NCBI GenBank assembly: GCA_963729815.1
Contig: CAVSPU010000001.1
Coordinates: forward strand, 124,001-188,000
Length of the DNA stretch: 64,000 nucleotides
Reading direction: 5' to 3'
Origin: DAHUXN01 sp963729815
GTDB lineage: Bacteria > Acidobacteriota > Terriglobia > Acidiferrales > UBA7541
Part shown: piece by piece, positions 42,262-50,910 of the stretch
Position numbering within the stretch: the first letter of the stretch is position 1
Layout: the number at the start of each line of letters is the position of its first letter
The notes under the pieces: model-generated
The model's database searches: none
What the model saw: only the letters and a program-made list of their open reading frames with translations
Told to the model about the DNA's origin: nothing
Made by a program: the position numbers and the translations under genes

Positions 42262-42864
42262 GTGAAAAACATGCGACAGAGTCCTAAGAGAGAAACCCTC
42301 CTTAAAAAGGCTAGTATTCTCAGACGCGAAATTGAAGAAATTCAATCGCACCTCTACAACATACCTGACCCCGACGATCTCGAAAGCACCTGCTATTTTC
42401 TTGATCTGCGTAGGCAAGACAGCGTTCGTATGGTTGTCCTTCAGCTACATCTAGCGCTTGAGGACCTAATGAGCCATTGGCTGAAATATTGTCTCCTCGG
42501 TATCAGCCCTACGGACAACAAGTCTATCAGCCGTCTAAAACCGGCCACGTCAAGCTCGTTAGAATCCCTCCTCGAGGGAGAAAGATCCCTCAGATTTCCG
42601 CAGAAGGTGGAACTTCTCCGCGGACTTCGCTTGATAGACAAGCGTTTTCACAAGAAGTTAAAGGACTTGAATAGAGTGAGAAATTCGTGCAGTCATAATT
42701 GGGAACTGAAGGGACTGGTTCGAAAGGGAGTGAAGAGACACAATCCCAAAAAACCGGTGGTGGAGTACCGCCATCAAAATCTCTATCGGCTTCCCGTAAT
42801 TAAGGAGTTCATCGCGGAATATGGTTCTCTTTATTACAAGCTTTTCCTGAAATTGTATTCCTAG
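42262..42864 (+). CDS. HEPN-like domain protein
   Basis: A 200-residue, mostly alpha-helical protein that carries RNxxxH within LKDLNRVRNSCSHNWEL, the RX4-6H signature of HEPN domains. HEPN proteins are RNA-cleaving toxins, CRISPR and defence nucleases, or nucleotidyltransferase partners. No antitoxin (MNT) gene lies next to it. The gene is on the opposite strand to, and lodged inside, the ribosomal operon between rplS and the amidohydrolase, and it is visibly AT-richer with different codon use, suggesting horizontal transfer. Starts are GTG (42262) or ATG (42271). I cannot say whether it is a toxin; MltR/DUF-type HEPN proteins without activity are an alternative. Confidence 0.55.
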   Translation: MKNMRQSPKRETLLKKASILRREIEEIQSHLYNIPDPDDLESTCYFLDLRRQDSVRMVVLQLHLALEDLMSHWLKYCLLGISPTDNKSISRLKPATSSSLESLLEGERSLRFPQKVELLRGLRLIDKRFHKKLKDLNRVRNSCSHNWELKGLVRKGVKRHNPKKPVVEYRHQNLYRLPVIKEFIAEYGSLYYKLFLKLYS

Positions 42865-42896
42865 AATTGCAGGAAACTGGTGCGCTACTTTCGCGG

Positions 42897-43877
42897 TTAT
42901 GAACGTAGCAACCGCGCTGCATTTCCGCCGAGGATTTTCTCTTTGTCCGTGGCGGGAATCGTCAGGCCGCGCAGCGATTCCAGCATCGCGGAAACACTCC
43001 CAATCCGGTGCGGATAGTCGCTGCCGGCCAAAATGTGCTCGACGCCCGCAAAATCGATCGCCAGTTTCAGCGCGAGCGGGTCGAAATTCACAGTGTCGTA
43101 ATAAAACTGCTTCAAATACTCGCTCGGCGGCCGCGAAATATTCACGCGGCATTCTTTGAACGCGCGATAGCCGCGATCCGCACGCTCGGCAATGTACGGA
43201 ATCGCGCCGCCCAGATGGCTCAGCACCCAGCGGATGCGTGGAAACCGTTCCGCGACGCCGCTGAACACGATTTTCTCCGCCGCCAGCGTCGTATCGAACA
43301 AAAATCCCACGAGCGGCATCAGCCAATACTCCGTCATCGCTTCCACGCCCACAGGATTCGTGGGATGAATATGCAGAATCGCTTCGCGATCATTCGCCGC
43401 TTCATAGAGCGGCCAGAAACGCTTGTCCGCCAGCGCCACGCCGTTGATGTTGCTGAAAAGCATGGCCCCGCGAAAATGCAATTGCCGGCACGCGCGCTCG
43501 AATTCCTTCGCCGACGCGGCGGGATCGTTCAGCGGAAGCGTCGCCAGCGCTGCGAATCTCCCCCGCTTCGTGCGCACTACTTCCGCGAATGCGTCGTTCA
43601 CCAGCGTCGCGAATTTTATCGCGTTCGCCGGCGTTTCCACGTGTGTCCCCGGCGTCGTCAGCGTGATCACCTGCGTGTCCACGCCGTATTTCTGCATTTC
43701 CTGCTCGCGGAAATCGATGTCGCGGTGTCCGCGCACCGCCACGTTGTAATCGCCCGGATAGTGCAGTCGCGGATTTCCTTCCGCGTCGAAATCGACTTTC
43801 ACCGCGCTCGAACCCGAGCGCAGCGCCTCGATATACGCCGGTGGGTAGTAATGATTGTGAAAATCGATGACAGTCAA
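42897..43877 (-). CDS. Amidohydrolase family 2 (ACMSD-like) protein
   Basis: A 326-residue metal-dependent hydrolase or decarboxylase. Metal-binding residues are visible: the N-terminal HxH in VIDFHNHYYPP, His in AILHIHPTNPVG, His in WVLSHLGGAIPY and Asp in ILAGSDYPHRIG near the end. This is the amidohydrolase_2 pattern shared by aminocarboxymuconate-semialdehyde decarboxylase and gamma-resorcylate decarboxylase relatives, so the substrate is open. The start is a TTG (43877) with a GGGAGG ribosome-binding site 7 bases upstream. It interrupts the trmD-rplS neighbourhood on the operon strand. Confidence 0.82.
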   Translation of the reverse strand: MTVIDFHNHYYPPAYIEALRSGSSAVKVDFDAEGNPRLHYPGDYNVAVRGHRDIDFREQEMQKYGVDTQVITLTTPGTHVETPANAIKFATLVNDAFAEVVRTKRGRFAALATLPLNDPAASAKEFERACRQLHFRGAMLFSNINGVALADKRFWPLYEAANDREAILHIHPTNPVGVEAMTEYWLMPLVGFLFDTTLAAEKIVFSGVAERFPRIRWVLSHLGGAIPYIAERADRGYRAFKECRVNISRPPSEYLKQFYYDTVNFDPLALKLAIDFAGVEHILAGSDYPHRIGSVSAMLESLRGLTIPATDKEKILGGNAARLLRS

Positions 43878-43945
43878 GCGCAATCCTCCCTGGAAAAAAT
43901 CGCAGGTTAAATCAGCGGGCCGTGCTTTCGCAAGCCCCAATCTAG

Positions 43946-44770
43946 CTACGTTTCGCTTTTGCCGCGGCCTTCCGTCTCGTTTTTTTCCGCGCCGAGCAAC
44001 TCCGGCCGGTTGCGCCGCGTTTTTTCCAGCGCCATGCGCTGCCGCCAGCGCCGGATTTCCTCGTGATTTCCGCTCATCAGGATTTCCGGAACGCTCCAGC
44101 CGCGGAAATTCTGCGGCCGCGTGTAATGCGGATAATCCAGGATGCCGCGGCTCTCGGCGTACGCCTCGCCGAGTTTCTCTCGTGCAACGCCCTCTGCCGC
44201 CGCGCAAATTTCCGCGTTTGCTGTCGGCGCCGAAAACGATTCATTTTCCGCCGAGTCCTCATTCCCCAGCGCGCCGGGAATCAGCCGCGTCACCGCATCG
44301 AGCACCATCGCCGCAGGCAACTCGCCGCCCGAAAGAACAAAATCGCCGACGGAAATTTCATCCGTCGCCAAATGCTCCGCGATGCGCTCGTCCACTCCTT
44401 CGTAGCGCCCGCAAATCAGAATCACGCGGTCGAGTTGCGCGAACCTCCGCGCGGTTTCCTGGCGAAATAATTTTCCTGAAGCCGAAAGAAGAACAATCGC
44501 CGTTCTGCTCAGTACGTTCGCACTGGGTGCATCCGCCATTGGGCCCACGAGCGATTCGACCGCATCAAACAACGGCTCGGGCTTCAGCACCATTCCTTCA
44601 CCGCCGCCAAACGGACGGTCGTCGACCGTGCGATGGCGGTCATGCGTGAAGTCGCGCAGGTCCGTGACGCCGATTTCGATCAGTTTTGCTTCGCGCGCGC
44701 GCCGCACAATCCCATGGTCCAGCGGCCCGCGAAAAAACTCCGGGAATATCGTGATCAGATCGAATCGCAT
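43946..44770 (-). CDS. trmD: tRNA (guanine-N1-)-methyltransferase
   Basis: A 274-residue SPOUT enzyme making m1G37 to prevent frameshifts. The knotted SAM site is visible in VILICGRYEGVDERIAEHL and SVGDFVLSGGELPAAMVLDA; the start MRFDLITIFPEFF and RPFGGGEGMVLKPEP are typical. Between LIPGALGNEDSAENESFSAP and the conserved GILDYPHYTRPQNFRGW lies an extra stretch of roughly 25 residues (ANAEICAAAEGVAREKLGEA) not seen in standard TrmD. A Lys/Glu-rich tail ends the protein. It follows rimM by 28 bases. Confidence 0.95.
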   Translation of the reverse strand: MRFDLITIFPEFFRGPLDHGIVRRAREAKLIEIGVTDLRDFTHDRHRTVDDRPFGGGEGMVLKPEPLFDAVESLVGPMADAPSANVLSRTAIVLLSASGKLFRQETARRFAQLDRVILICGRYEGVDERIAEHLATDEISVGDFVLSGGELPAAMVLDAVTRLIPGALGNEDSAENESFSAPTANAEICAAAEGVAREKLGEAYAESRGILDYPHYTRPQNFRGWSVPEILMSGNHEEIRRWRQRMALEKTRRNRPELLGAEKNETEGRGKSET

Positions 44771-44798
44771 CGGACGAAATCTTATCGCACTCGGAGTT

Positions 44799-45350
44799 TT
44801 ACGCTTGATTTAAATCCGCAAGCCCTTCGGGCAGGACCACCTCAATGCGCCGCGCGGCCGTGTCGATGCGCGTGCAAATTTCGGCGGCGAGAGGAATCAG
44901 CAGCTCGCCGCGCGCGGTGTTCACGGCGAGGATCGGTGTCCCTGCGACGTTTTTGCCGCCAAACTGCACGTCGCGCACCACGCCAATGTTTTCGGCCGTA
45001 TTGTTGCCGTCGAAGACTTCGCAGCCGATCAAATCCGTGACGAAATAAGTTCCCGCCGGAAGCGCCATGCGTTCGGAAAGCGGAATCTGAATTTCCAGCC
45101 CTGCAAGTTTTTCCGCCTCGGAAATGGAATCGCAGCCTTCGAAGAGAAAAATGGCGCGGCCGTTGTGCAGCCAGCATTCGCGCACGGCGACGGCGCGCGG
45201 CGGATTTTTCCCGTCCCAGAGATAAACGGATTTCAGACTTGCGAGGCGCTCGGGAAAATCCGTGAACATTTCCGCCGCGACTTCTCCGCGGCGCCCGCGT
45301 GAGCGCAGGATTTTGGCCACGGTGACGCGGTCGGCTGGGGTGTCGCTCAC
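44799..45350 (-). CDS. rimM: Ribosome maturation factor RimM
   Basis: A 183-residue protein with RimM_N (VTVAKILRSRGRRGEVAAEM, residues about 10-95) and a PRC-barrel-like C-terminal domain (about 105-180; DLIGCEVFDGNNTAENIGVV). RimM aids 16S 3' domain maturation through S19. It overlaps or abuts khpA (start at 45350, khpA stop at 45352) and precedes trmD in the standard order. Confidence 0.93.
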   Translation of the reverse strand: MSDTPADRVTVAKILRSRGRRGEVAAEMFTDFPERLASLKSVYLWDGKNPPRAVAVRECWLHNGRAIFLFEGCDSISEAEKLAGLEIQIPLSERMALPAGTYFVTDLIGCEVFDGNNTAENIGVVRDVQFGGKNVAGTPILAVNTARGELLIPLAAEICTRIDTAARRIEVVLPEGLADLNQA

Positions 45351-45351
45351 G

Positions 45352-45582
45352 CTATTCCAGAATTTCCAGAGTGAATCGCTTCTTCAATTTCATGCCTGCC
45401 GCGCCAAGCAGTGTGCGAATGGATTTGGCCGTGCGGCCTTGGCGCCCGATCACTTTCCCAAGATCGTCCGGCGCAACGCGCAATTCCAGCACAGTGACCT
45501 GTTCCCCTTCGATGGAATTTACGGACACTTTTTCGGGATGATCGACAAGAGCCTTCGCGATTTCCTCGACGAGTTCCTTCAT
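45352..45582 (-). CDS. khpA: KhpA-type KH domain RNA-binding protein
   Basis: A 76-residue single KH domain protein (MKELVEEIAKALVDHPEKVS) with the GxxG loop in VIGRQGRTAKSIRTLL. In other bacteria KhpA (YlqC) pairs with KhpB/Jag in RNA binding and cell-length control. The gene sits between rpsP and rimM, its usual place. A minor ORF on the opposite strand here is not supported. Confidence 0.92.
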   Translation of the reverse strand: MKELVEEIAKALVDHPEKVSVNSIEGEQVTVLELRVAPDDLGKVIGRQGRTAKSIRTLLGAAGMKLKKRFTLEILE

Positions 45583-45660
45583 GAGAACCTCCGGGCGGCA
45601 TGGAGAATCCGCGGGAGCTGGTTCCAGCGTTGGAAATCCGGTGTCTGAAGAGTCCGGGCT

Positions 45661-45900
45661 TTACGCGATTTTCTGATTGCGCAAAAAGCTGCGGACGGTA
45701 TCGCTGGGCTGGGCGCCGCAGCCGAGCCAATATTTGATGCGCTCGGCGTCAAGGTTGATGACGGCAGGATTCTTCAAGGGATCGTAGGTCCCGACAATTT
45801 CAACGAAGCGGCCGTCGCGCGGGCGCGTCTTCTCGATCACAACCACGCGATAGCTGGGCTGCTTCTTCTTGCCAATGCGGGACAGGCGAATCGTCAACAC
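45661..45900 (-). CDS. rpsP: 30S ribosomal protein S16
   Basis: A 79-residue protein beginning MLTIRLSRIGKKKQPSYRVV and containing RDGRFVEIVGTYDPLKNP and AERIKYWLGCGAQPSDTVRS. The start is a GTG (45898-45900) with a GGAGG ribosome-binding site 9 bases upstream; the longer open frame upstream is not family-like. It starts the rpsP-khpA-rimM-trmD series; ffh lies upstream but an unrelated gene has been inserted between them. Confidence 0.94.
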   Translation of the reverse strand: MLTIRLSRIGKKKQPSYRVVVIEKTRPRDGRFVEIVGTYDPLKNPAVINLDAERIKYWLGCGAQPSDTVRSFLRNQKIA

Positions 45901-45997
45901 TCGGTATATCCTCCAACTTTCCCCGCAATTATAGCGCATCCCCGCTAAATTGCCAAAGCCGGAATACGTCCCGCGGGCTCCGCGAAAATGCGCGCGG

Positions 45998-46921
45998 TCA
46001 TTCCGCGCTCGCCCCGAGTCCGATCGTCCGTTGGATGTGTTCTCGCGAGGGTTCGCCGCAATTTGTAAGAGTGGCGTCGGTACACTCGCGTTCTATGGCG
46101 TCGACGGGATTGTCGATGGCGCCCGACAGAATCCGGCCGTCGATCAGGCTCACCTTGATTTTCACGGTGAACGTTTCCTTGCCCACCTCAGCCGCGTACT
46201 TGCCGTCTCTTTGTTTCTCGACTTCGACCCAATTGTTTGGAGTGTCCGCGACAGGCGCGCGCATCCAATCGGCCGGAAGCTTGATTTGCGGCTGCGCTGG
46301 AGGAACATGACGCACGATCACCATGGCTGTGTGAGCGTGCTGGTCGACGACTACCAGAGTCATGTCGAAATCGATCGAGCTTTCCCCGAGTATGACGCGC
46401 ATGCCATCGGCCCAGGAGCTGGGCGTCCCGTATTTGAAGTAGAAATGATCGCCTGCGTGGTTTAATTGGCCGGTGTGGGCGGCGAGCCACAAATCGCTAT
46501 AGAAAGTGAGGAAATCCGTGATTGGACCAATCAATCTGGGTTGAACACGCCTGAGATCGGGAATCGACAGCCGGTATCTCGGGTCAAGCGACACCGTTTG
46601 TCGAAACGACGCGCTGGCGGCCGAAAGAGGAACCGCAGTTCCTTCCACTGTCAGACTCGACCACTCATACTCTTCCACGTAGGTTCCATCGGGAAGTCTC
46701 TTGACGACACCGTCTGCACGAATCTTGTAGTGGCGGCCTTGATTCACTCCCGTCATCCGATAGCTGAGCTTTTCGCCGACCCGATAATGTCGGGTCAGTA
46801 AATTGGAACTTACCGAATCGGGCTGTCGGAAGTTCTGACTCCGTTCAGAAGACGAGACGCTTGCGCTGAGGCCAGCCAGCAGGAGGCCAATGAGAAATAG
46901 AGAAGTCGTTTTAGGCCTCAC
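45998..46921 (-). CDS. Secreted protein of unknown function
   Basis: A 307-residue protein with a signal peptide (MRPKTTSLFLIGLLLAGLSA). The mature part begins near SVSSSERSQ and is a mostly beta-structured soluble protein with RHYRVGEKLSYRMTGVNQGR, FYSDLWLAAHTGQLN and VDQHAHTAMVIVRHV, resembling uncharacterised acidobacterial periplasmic proteins (possibly DUF3108-like). It starts at GTG 46921, only a few bases after the ffh stop, and lies between ffh and rpsP where no gene normally sits. Its function is not known. Confidence 0.62.
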   Translation of the reverse strand: MRPKTTSLFLIGLLLAGLSASVSSSERSQNFRQPDSVSSNLLTRHYRVGEKLSYRMTGVNQGRHYKIRADGVVKRLPDGTYVEEYEWSSLTVEGTAVPLSAASASFRQTVSLDPRYRLSIPDLRRVQPRLIGPITDFLTFYSDLWLAAHTGQLNHAGDHFYFKYGTPSSWADGMRVILGESSIDFDMTLVVVDQHAHTAMVIVRHVPPAQPQIKLPADWMRAPVADTPNNWVEVEKQRDGKYAAEVGKETFTVKIKVSLIDGRILSGAIDNPVDAIERECTDATLTNCGEPSREHIQRTIGLGASAE

Positions 46922-46925
46922 CGGC

Positions 46926-48272
46926 CTAGCCTGACAGACCAGAACGAAGTTTGCCGATGCCGCGCATTTTGCCCTTCATGGTGTTGCCGTACATCTTCAT
47001 CATGCGGCGCATTTCGGAGTATTGCTTCAGGACTTCGTTGACTTCCTGGACCGAGGTGCCACTGCCGCGCGCGATGCGTTTGCGGCGCTTGCCGTCGATC
47101 AAATTGTGGTCGGAGCGCTCGGCGGCGGTCATCGAATTGATGATGGCTTCGGCGAATTTCAAGCGCGATTCGTCGATGGAAGCGTCCTTGGGTAACTTGG
47201 CGAACGGTCCGATTTTCGGCAGCATGCCCATGAGCTGTTCGAGGGAGCCCATCTTGCGGATTTGCTGCAACTGATCGCGAAAATCCTCGAGCGAAAATTC
47301 GTCGTGCTGAATTTTGCGCTGGAGTTCGCGCGCCTGCTTCTCGTCGATGGTTTTCTCGGCTTTTTCGATGAGCGTGAGGACGTCGCCCATGCCCAGGATG
47401 CGCGAGATGATGCGGTCGGGATGAAACGGCTCGATGGCGTCGTATTTTTCGCCGATGCCCGCGAATTTCACCGGCGCGCCCGTGACTTTGCGAATCGAGA
47501 GAGCCGCGCCGCCGCGCGCGTCGCCATCCAGTTTCGTGAGGATGACGCCCGTAAGGCCGAGGCGTTTGTGAAATTCGCCGGCCGAGCGCACCGCGTCCTG
47601 GCCGATCATCGAATCGGCGACGAAGAGAATTTCCGCGGGCGACAATTCTTTTTTCAGCAGCGAAAGTTCGTTCATCAATTCATCGTCGATGTGCAGGCGG
47701 CCCGCCGTGTCGACGAGCACGACATCGTAAGCCGAGAGCTTCGCTTCCTTCATTGCGCCGCGAACGATTTCGAGCGGCTTGTCGGTGCCGGCGCCGGGCC
47801 ATGCGGGAGTGCTGGTAGCTTTCGCGACTTGCGCGAGCTGCTCGCGCGCGGCGGGGCGATAAACGTCCGTGGAAACGACGATGGGACGGTGGCCATTCGC
47901 GCCCAGCCATTTCCCTAGCTTGCCCGTTGTTGTGGTTTTACCCGAGCCTTGCAAGCCGACGATCAGCCACACCGACGGCGGCCGCGATGCGAATTGCATG
48001 CGGACTTCTTTGCCGAGAAGCTCGGTGAGTTCATCGCGAACAATTTTGACGACTTGCTGATCCGGAGAAAGCTGTAAGAGAACTTCGGAGCCAAGGGCTT
48101 TTTCGCGAATGTGCGCGATCAGCTCGTCAACGACGCCGAGATTGACGTCGGCGTCGAGAAGCGCTTCGCGAATCTGCACGAGCCCGGCGTCGAGATGCTC
48201 TTCGGTCAGCTTGCCCTGGCCACGAAGATTCTTGAAGGCGCGCTGAAGTTTGTCGGTGAGATTTTCAAACAT
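46926..48272 (-). CDS. ffh: Signal recognition particle protein Ffh
   Basis: A 448-residue SRP54-type GTPase that carries signal-sequence-bearing ribosomes to the membrane. The N domain (MFENLTDKLQRAFKNLRGQG) is followed by the G domain with GLQGSGKTTTTGKLGKW, DTAGRLHIDDELM and the TKLDGDARGGAAL element, and the C-terminal methionine-rich M domain (GTSVQEVNEVLKQYSEMRRM) ending GKLRSGLSG. Length is standard. It is divergent from the thiolase gene across a spacer that contains a palindromic repeat. Confidence 0.97.
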   Translation of the reverse strand: MFENLTDKLQRAFKNLRGQGKLTEEHLDAGLVQIREALLDADVNLGVVDELIAHIREKALGSEVLLQLSPDQQVVKIVRDELTELLGKEVRMQFASRPPSVWLIVGLQGSGKTTTTGKLGKWLGANGHRPIVVSTDVYRPAAREQLAQVAKATSTPAWPGAGTDKPLEIVRGAMKEAKLSAYDVVLVDTAGRLHIDDELMNELSLLKKELSPAEILFVADSMIGQDAVRSAGEFHKRLGLTGVILTKLDGDARGGAALSIRKVTGAPVKFAGIGEKYDAIEPFHPDRIISRILGMGDVLTLIEKAEKTIDEKQARELQRKIQHDEFSLEDFRDQLQQIRKMGSLEQLMGMLPKIGPFAKLPKDASIDESRLKFAEAIINSMTAAERSDHNLIDGKRRKRIARGSGTSVQEVNEVLKQYSEMRRMMKMYGNTMKGKMRGIGKLRSGLSG

Positions 48273-48345
48273 GGGCTATTCGTATCCAGTTGTCAGGATA
48301 GCGTACCGCGGCGGATTTGGCCAACGTGCCTTCCGCCGCAGTGGC

Positions 48346-48401
48346 GGGTCAGTTTGGATTTTCTGGATCGTCGCACAAGGAGTCAAAATTCAAACTGACC
48401 C
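48346..48401. repeat. Palindromic intergenic repeat, copy 1
   Basis: A 56-base element beginning GGGTCAGTTTGGATTTT and ending AAAATTCAAACTGACCC: an almost perfect long inverted repeat of about 17 bases per arm (one mismatch) around a short ACAAGGAGT-containing core. It lies in the divergent ffh/thiolase spacer. A second copy occurs at 57248-57302, with the same arms and core. Because of the strong hairpin it may terminate or stabilise transcripts; the two-copy state suggests a mobile REP-like or MITE-like element. Confidence 0.72.
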
Positions 48402-48502
48402 ATTACCCCCGCCGCGCCTGCACGAACCGCAAATCGCTTCTCATTTTCGTGTGTTAGCATCGAATGTTTAGCGATGGCATCGGAAACCATAAGGGGTCGA
48501 GT

Positions 48503-49795
48503 GTGAAAAACGGGACAGTGTACATATTGAGCGCCGTGAGGACGCCGATTGGGAAATTCGGCGGAGGGCTCGCGGAACTGACGGCGCCGGATTTGGGAGT
48601 CATCGCGGTGCGCGCGGCGCTCGAACGGGCGTTTGGCAGCGCACTGCCTGCGGAACGCCAGCCCGGCGAAGGCGGAAGCGTCGAGGAAAGCATCAAAAAC
48701 GCGCAGAGCAAAAATCGAACGCCCGCAAAAACTCCGTGGCATGTGGATGAGTTGATTTTCGGGAATGCGCGGTCGGCGGGAGTGGGGCCGAATCCGGCGC
48801 GGCAGATTGCGTGGCGCTCGGGGCTGGGCGACGACGTGCCGGCGTTCACGGTGAACATGGCCTGCGCGTCCGGGCTGCGGACCATCATGCTGGGATGGCA
48901 GGAAATCTTGGCTGGGGAAGCGGGGATCGTGGTGGCGGGCGGCGCGGAATCGATGTCGCGCGTGCCGTACCTGGTGGAAGCGCGCTGGGGCGTGAAGATG
49001 GGAAACCAGCCGCTGGTGGACGCGATGTATCGCGACGGCTTTCTGTGCCCGATTTCGAAAATGATCATGGGCGAGACGGCCGAAGTGCTGGCGGAGCAGT
49101 ACAAAATATCGCGCGAGGAGCAGGATGAATTCGCGGTGGAGAGCCATCATCGGGCGGCGCGCGCGCAGAGCGAAGGAAGATTCCGCTCGGAAATGATTCC
49201 CGTCGAGCGCAGAGACAAAAAAGGCAACGTGACGCGCCTGGAGATGGACGAGCACGTGCGTGCGGACGTGACGGTGGAAAAAATGGCCAAGCTCCCATCC
49301 GTCTTCAGCAAGACGGGAACCATAACGGCGGGGAACGCCAGCGGAATCACGGATGGCGCGTCGTGCGTCGTGCTGGCGAGCGAGGAACGTGCGCGTGAGC
49401 TCGGCGCGAAACCGATCGCGCGCATCGTCGACGCCACGGTTGCGGCGGTGGATCCGCGCGTGATGGGAATTGGTCCCGTGCCCGCGGTGCGGAAACTGCT
49501 GGAGCGCACGGGAACGAAGCTCGAAGACTATGCAGCGATTGAGTTAAATGAGGCGTTTGCCGCGCAGGTGCTGGCGTGCGACCGGGATTTGCATTTCCCG
49601 CGCGAGCGGCTGAATCCGAACGGCGGCGCGATCGCGCTGGGGCATCCGATTGCATGCACCGGCGCGCGGATCATGACGACGCTGATTCACGAGATGCGCG
49701 GCGGCGATGGAAATTCGGCGGCGGGAAAAAAGGGATTGGCGACGCTGTGCGTTTCGGGCGGAATGGGCGTGGCTGTGGAAATTGAAACGCTGTGA
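48503..49795 (+). CDS. Thiolase (acetyl-CoA acetyltransferase)
   Basis: A 430-residue thiolase that forms or cleaves acetoacetyl-CoA or related 3-ketoacyl-CoAs. Catalytic residues are in place: Cys in FTVNMACASGLRTIM, His in GGAIALGHPIACTGAR and the C-terminal Cys in LCVSGGMGVAVEIETL. The N-terminal ILSAVRTPIGKFGGGLAELT is typical. An insertion of about 30 residues (from ERAFGSALPAERQPGEGGSV through PAKTPWHVDELIFG) separates the first strand from NARSAGVGPNPARQ; it is not part of the standard fold. The GTG at 48503 follows AAGGGG; the frame is open 13 codons further to an ATG at 48464. Confidence 0.92.
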   Translation: MKNGTVYILSAVRTPIGKFGGGLAELTAPDLGVIAVRAALERAFGSALPAERQPGEGGSVEESIKNAQSKNRTPAKTPWHVDELIFGNARSAGVGPNPARQIAWRSGLGDDVPAFTVNMACASGLRTIMLGWQEILAGEAGIVVAGGAESMSRVPYLVEARWGVKMGNQPLVDAMYRDGFLCPISKMIMGETAEVLAEQYKISREEQDEFAVESHHRAARAQSEGRFRSEMIPVERRDKKGNVTRLEMDEHVRADVTVEKMAKLPSVFSKTGTITAGNASGITDGASCVVLASEERARELGAKPIARIVDATVAAVDPRVMGIGPVPAVRKLLERTGTKLEDYAAIELNEAFAAQVLACDRDLHFPRERLNPNGGAIALGHPIACTGARIMTTLIHEMRGGDGNSAAGKKGLATLCVSGGMGVAVEIETL

Positions 49796-49980
49796 AGGGC
49801 AAGAGCGCCCTGGCCAGGAATGGCCAAGACCTGTAACCATCACGCGAGGCGTGACGCGAACCGCGGAGCAGGGTTGCGGCGGCAGAACCACGAATGAAAC
49901 GCGCACTTAGCCTTGCGCGCATTCCGCAGTAGGATTTCTTCAGTTCCTTTTTCAATCGTCAGGGTATTCCGGAGAAAGCG

Positions 49981-50826
49981 ATGCGAGTTCAGAATCGCGA
50001 AGCAAAAGCGGGAAATGCGGCCGTGGCGGGGCACGTTGGACCACTGCCGCCGAAGCCCGAGGAATTTAAATTCGTGCAGTTCGTCGTCGAGGGCAGCGTG
50101 GCGCGGCTGACGCTGAATCGTCCCGAGCACAACATGCTGAACGAGCGAATGCTGGCGGAATTGGCGGCGGGCATCGATTCGCTCGACGGGCTGCCGGACG
50201 TGAAGCTGATCGTGCTGGATTCGGCGACGCAATCCTTTTGCGGCGGTATCGAACTGGGCGAATACACGCCGCGGCGCGCGTTTCAGGCGTTGGATGCGCT
50301 GCAACGAACATTTACCGTCATGCTGGACACGGCGAAGCCGCTGCTGGTGATCGTGAATGGGCCCGCGTTTGGCGGCGGCGCGGAATTGGCGGCGCTGGGC
50401 GACCTGGTGATCGCGACGCCGCGCGCGAAGTTCGCGCAGCCGGAAATCAAGCTAGGCGTGTATCCGCCGCTGGGCGCCGCGATCCTGCCGTACATCGTGG
50501 GGCCGAAGCGCGCGCTGGAATTGGTGCTTACGGGCGAAGTAATCGGCGCGGAGCGGGCCATGGGCCTGGGGCTGGTGAACCGCGTGGTGGCGGAGGACAA
50601 GCTCGAAGCGACGGTGAAGGAATTGACCGCTCAGATCACGGCGCATTCGGGTGCCGTGCTGACGATGGCGAAAAAAGCGATTCTCGGGTCGATGGGACTG
50701 TCGCTGCGCGAAGGTGTACGGCAGTCGATGGAGATTTTCCTGAACGAATTGTCGTCGCTCGAAGACGCGAGCGAAGGGCTGCGCGCGATTGCGGAGAAAA
50801 GATCGCCGCAATGGAAAAACCGCTGA
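49981..50826 (+). CDS. Enoyl-CoA hydratase/isomerase family protein
   Basis: A 281-residue crotonase. The CoA-binding and oxyanion elements are VARLTLNRPEHNMLNERML, GGGAELAALGDLVIATPRAK and AQPEIKLGVYPPLGAAILPY; both glutamates used by hydratases (in GGGAELA and QPEI) are present. The N-terminal 30 residues (through PPKPEEFKFVQF) are extra. It likely hydrates an unsaturated acyl-CoA, together with the neighbouring thiolase (185 bases upstream). A fatty-acid or aromatic-acid CoA pathway is possible; specificity is not determined. Confidence 0.85.
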   Translation: MRVQNREAKAGNAAVAGHVGPLPPKPEEFKFVQFVVEGSVARLTLNRPEHNMLNERMLAELAAGIDSLDGLPDVKLIVLDSATQSFCGGIELGEYTPRRAFQALDALQRTFTVMLDTAKPLLVIVNGPAFGGGAELAALGDLVIATPRAKFAQPEIKLGVYPPLGAAILPYIVGPKRALELVLTGEVIGAERAMGLGLVNRVVAEDKLEATVKELTAQITAHSGAVLTMAKKAILGSMGLSLREGVRQSMEIFLNELSSLEDASEGLRAIAEKRSPQWKNR

Positions 50827-50910
50827 GCTTGGGCATCGCGGCGGCGCGCGGCGAACAGAAGATTGACTCGGCGCGCGGTTGCGCATAGACTCGAATTCGA
50901 AAAATTTAGC

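Noticed and set aside
42154..42417. Minus-strand ORF overlapping the start of the HEPN-like gene
   Set aside because: No family similarity or ribosome-binding site; it is an antisense shadow of the AT-rich HEPN gene and so not an antitoxin candidate.
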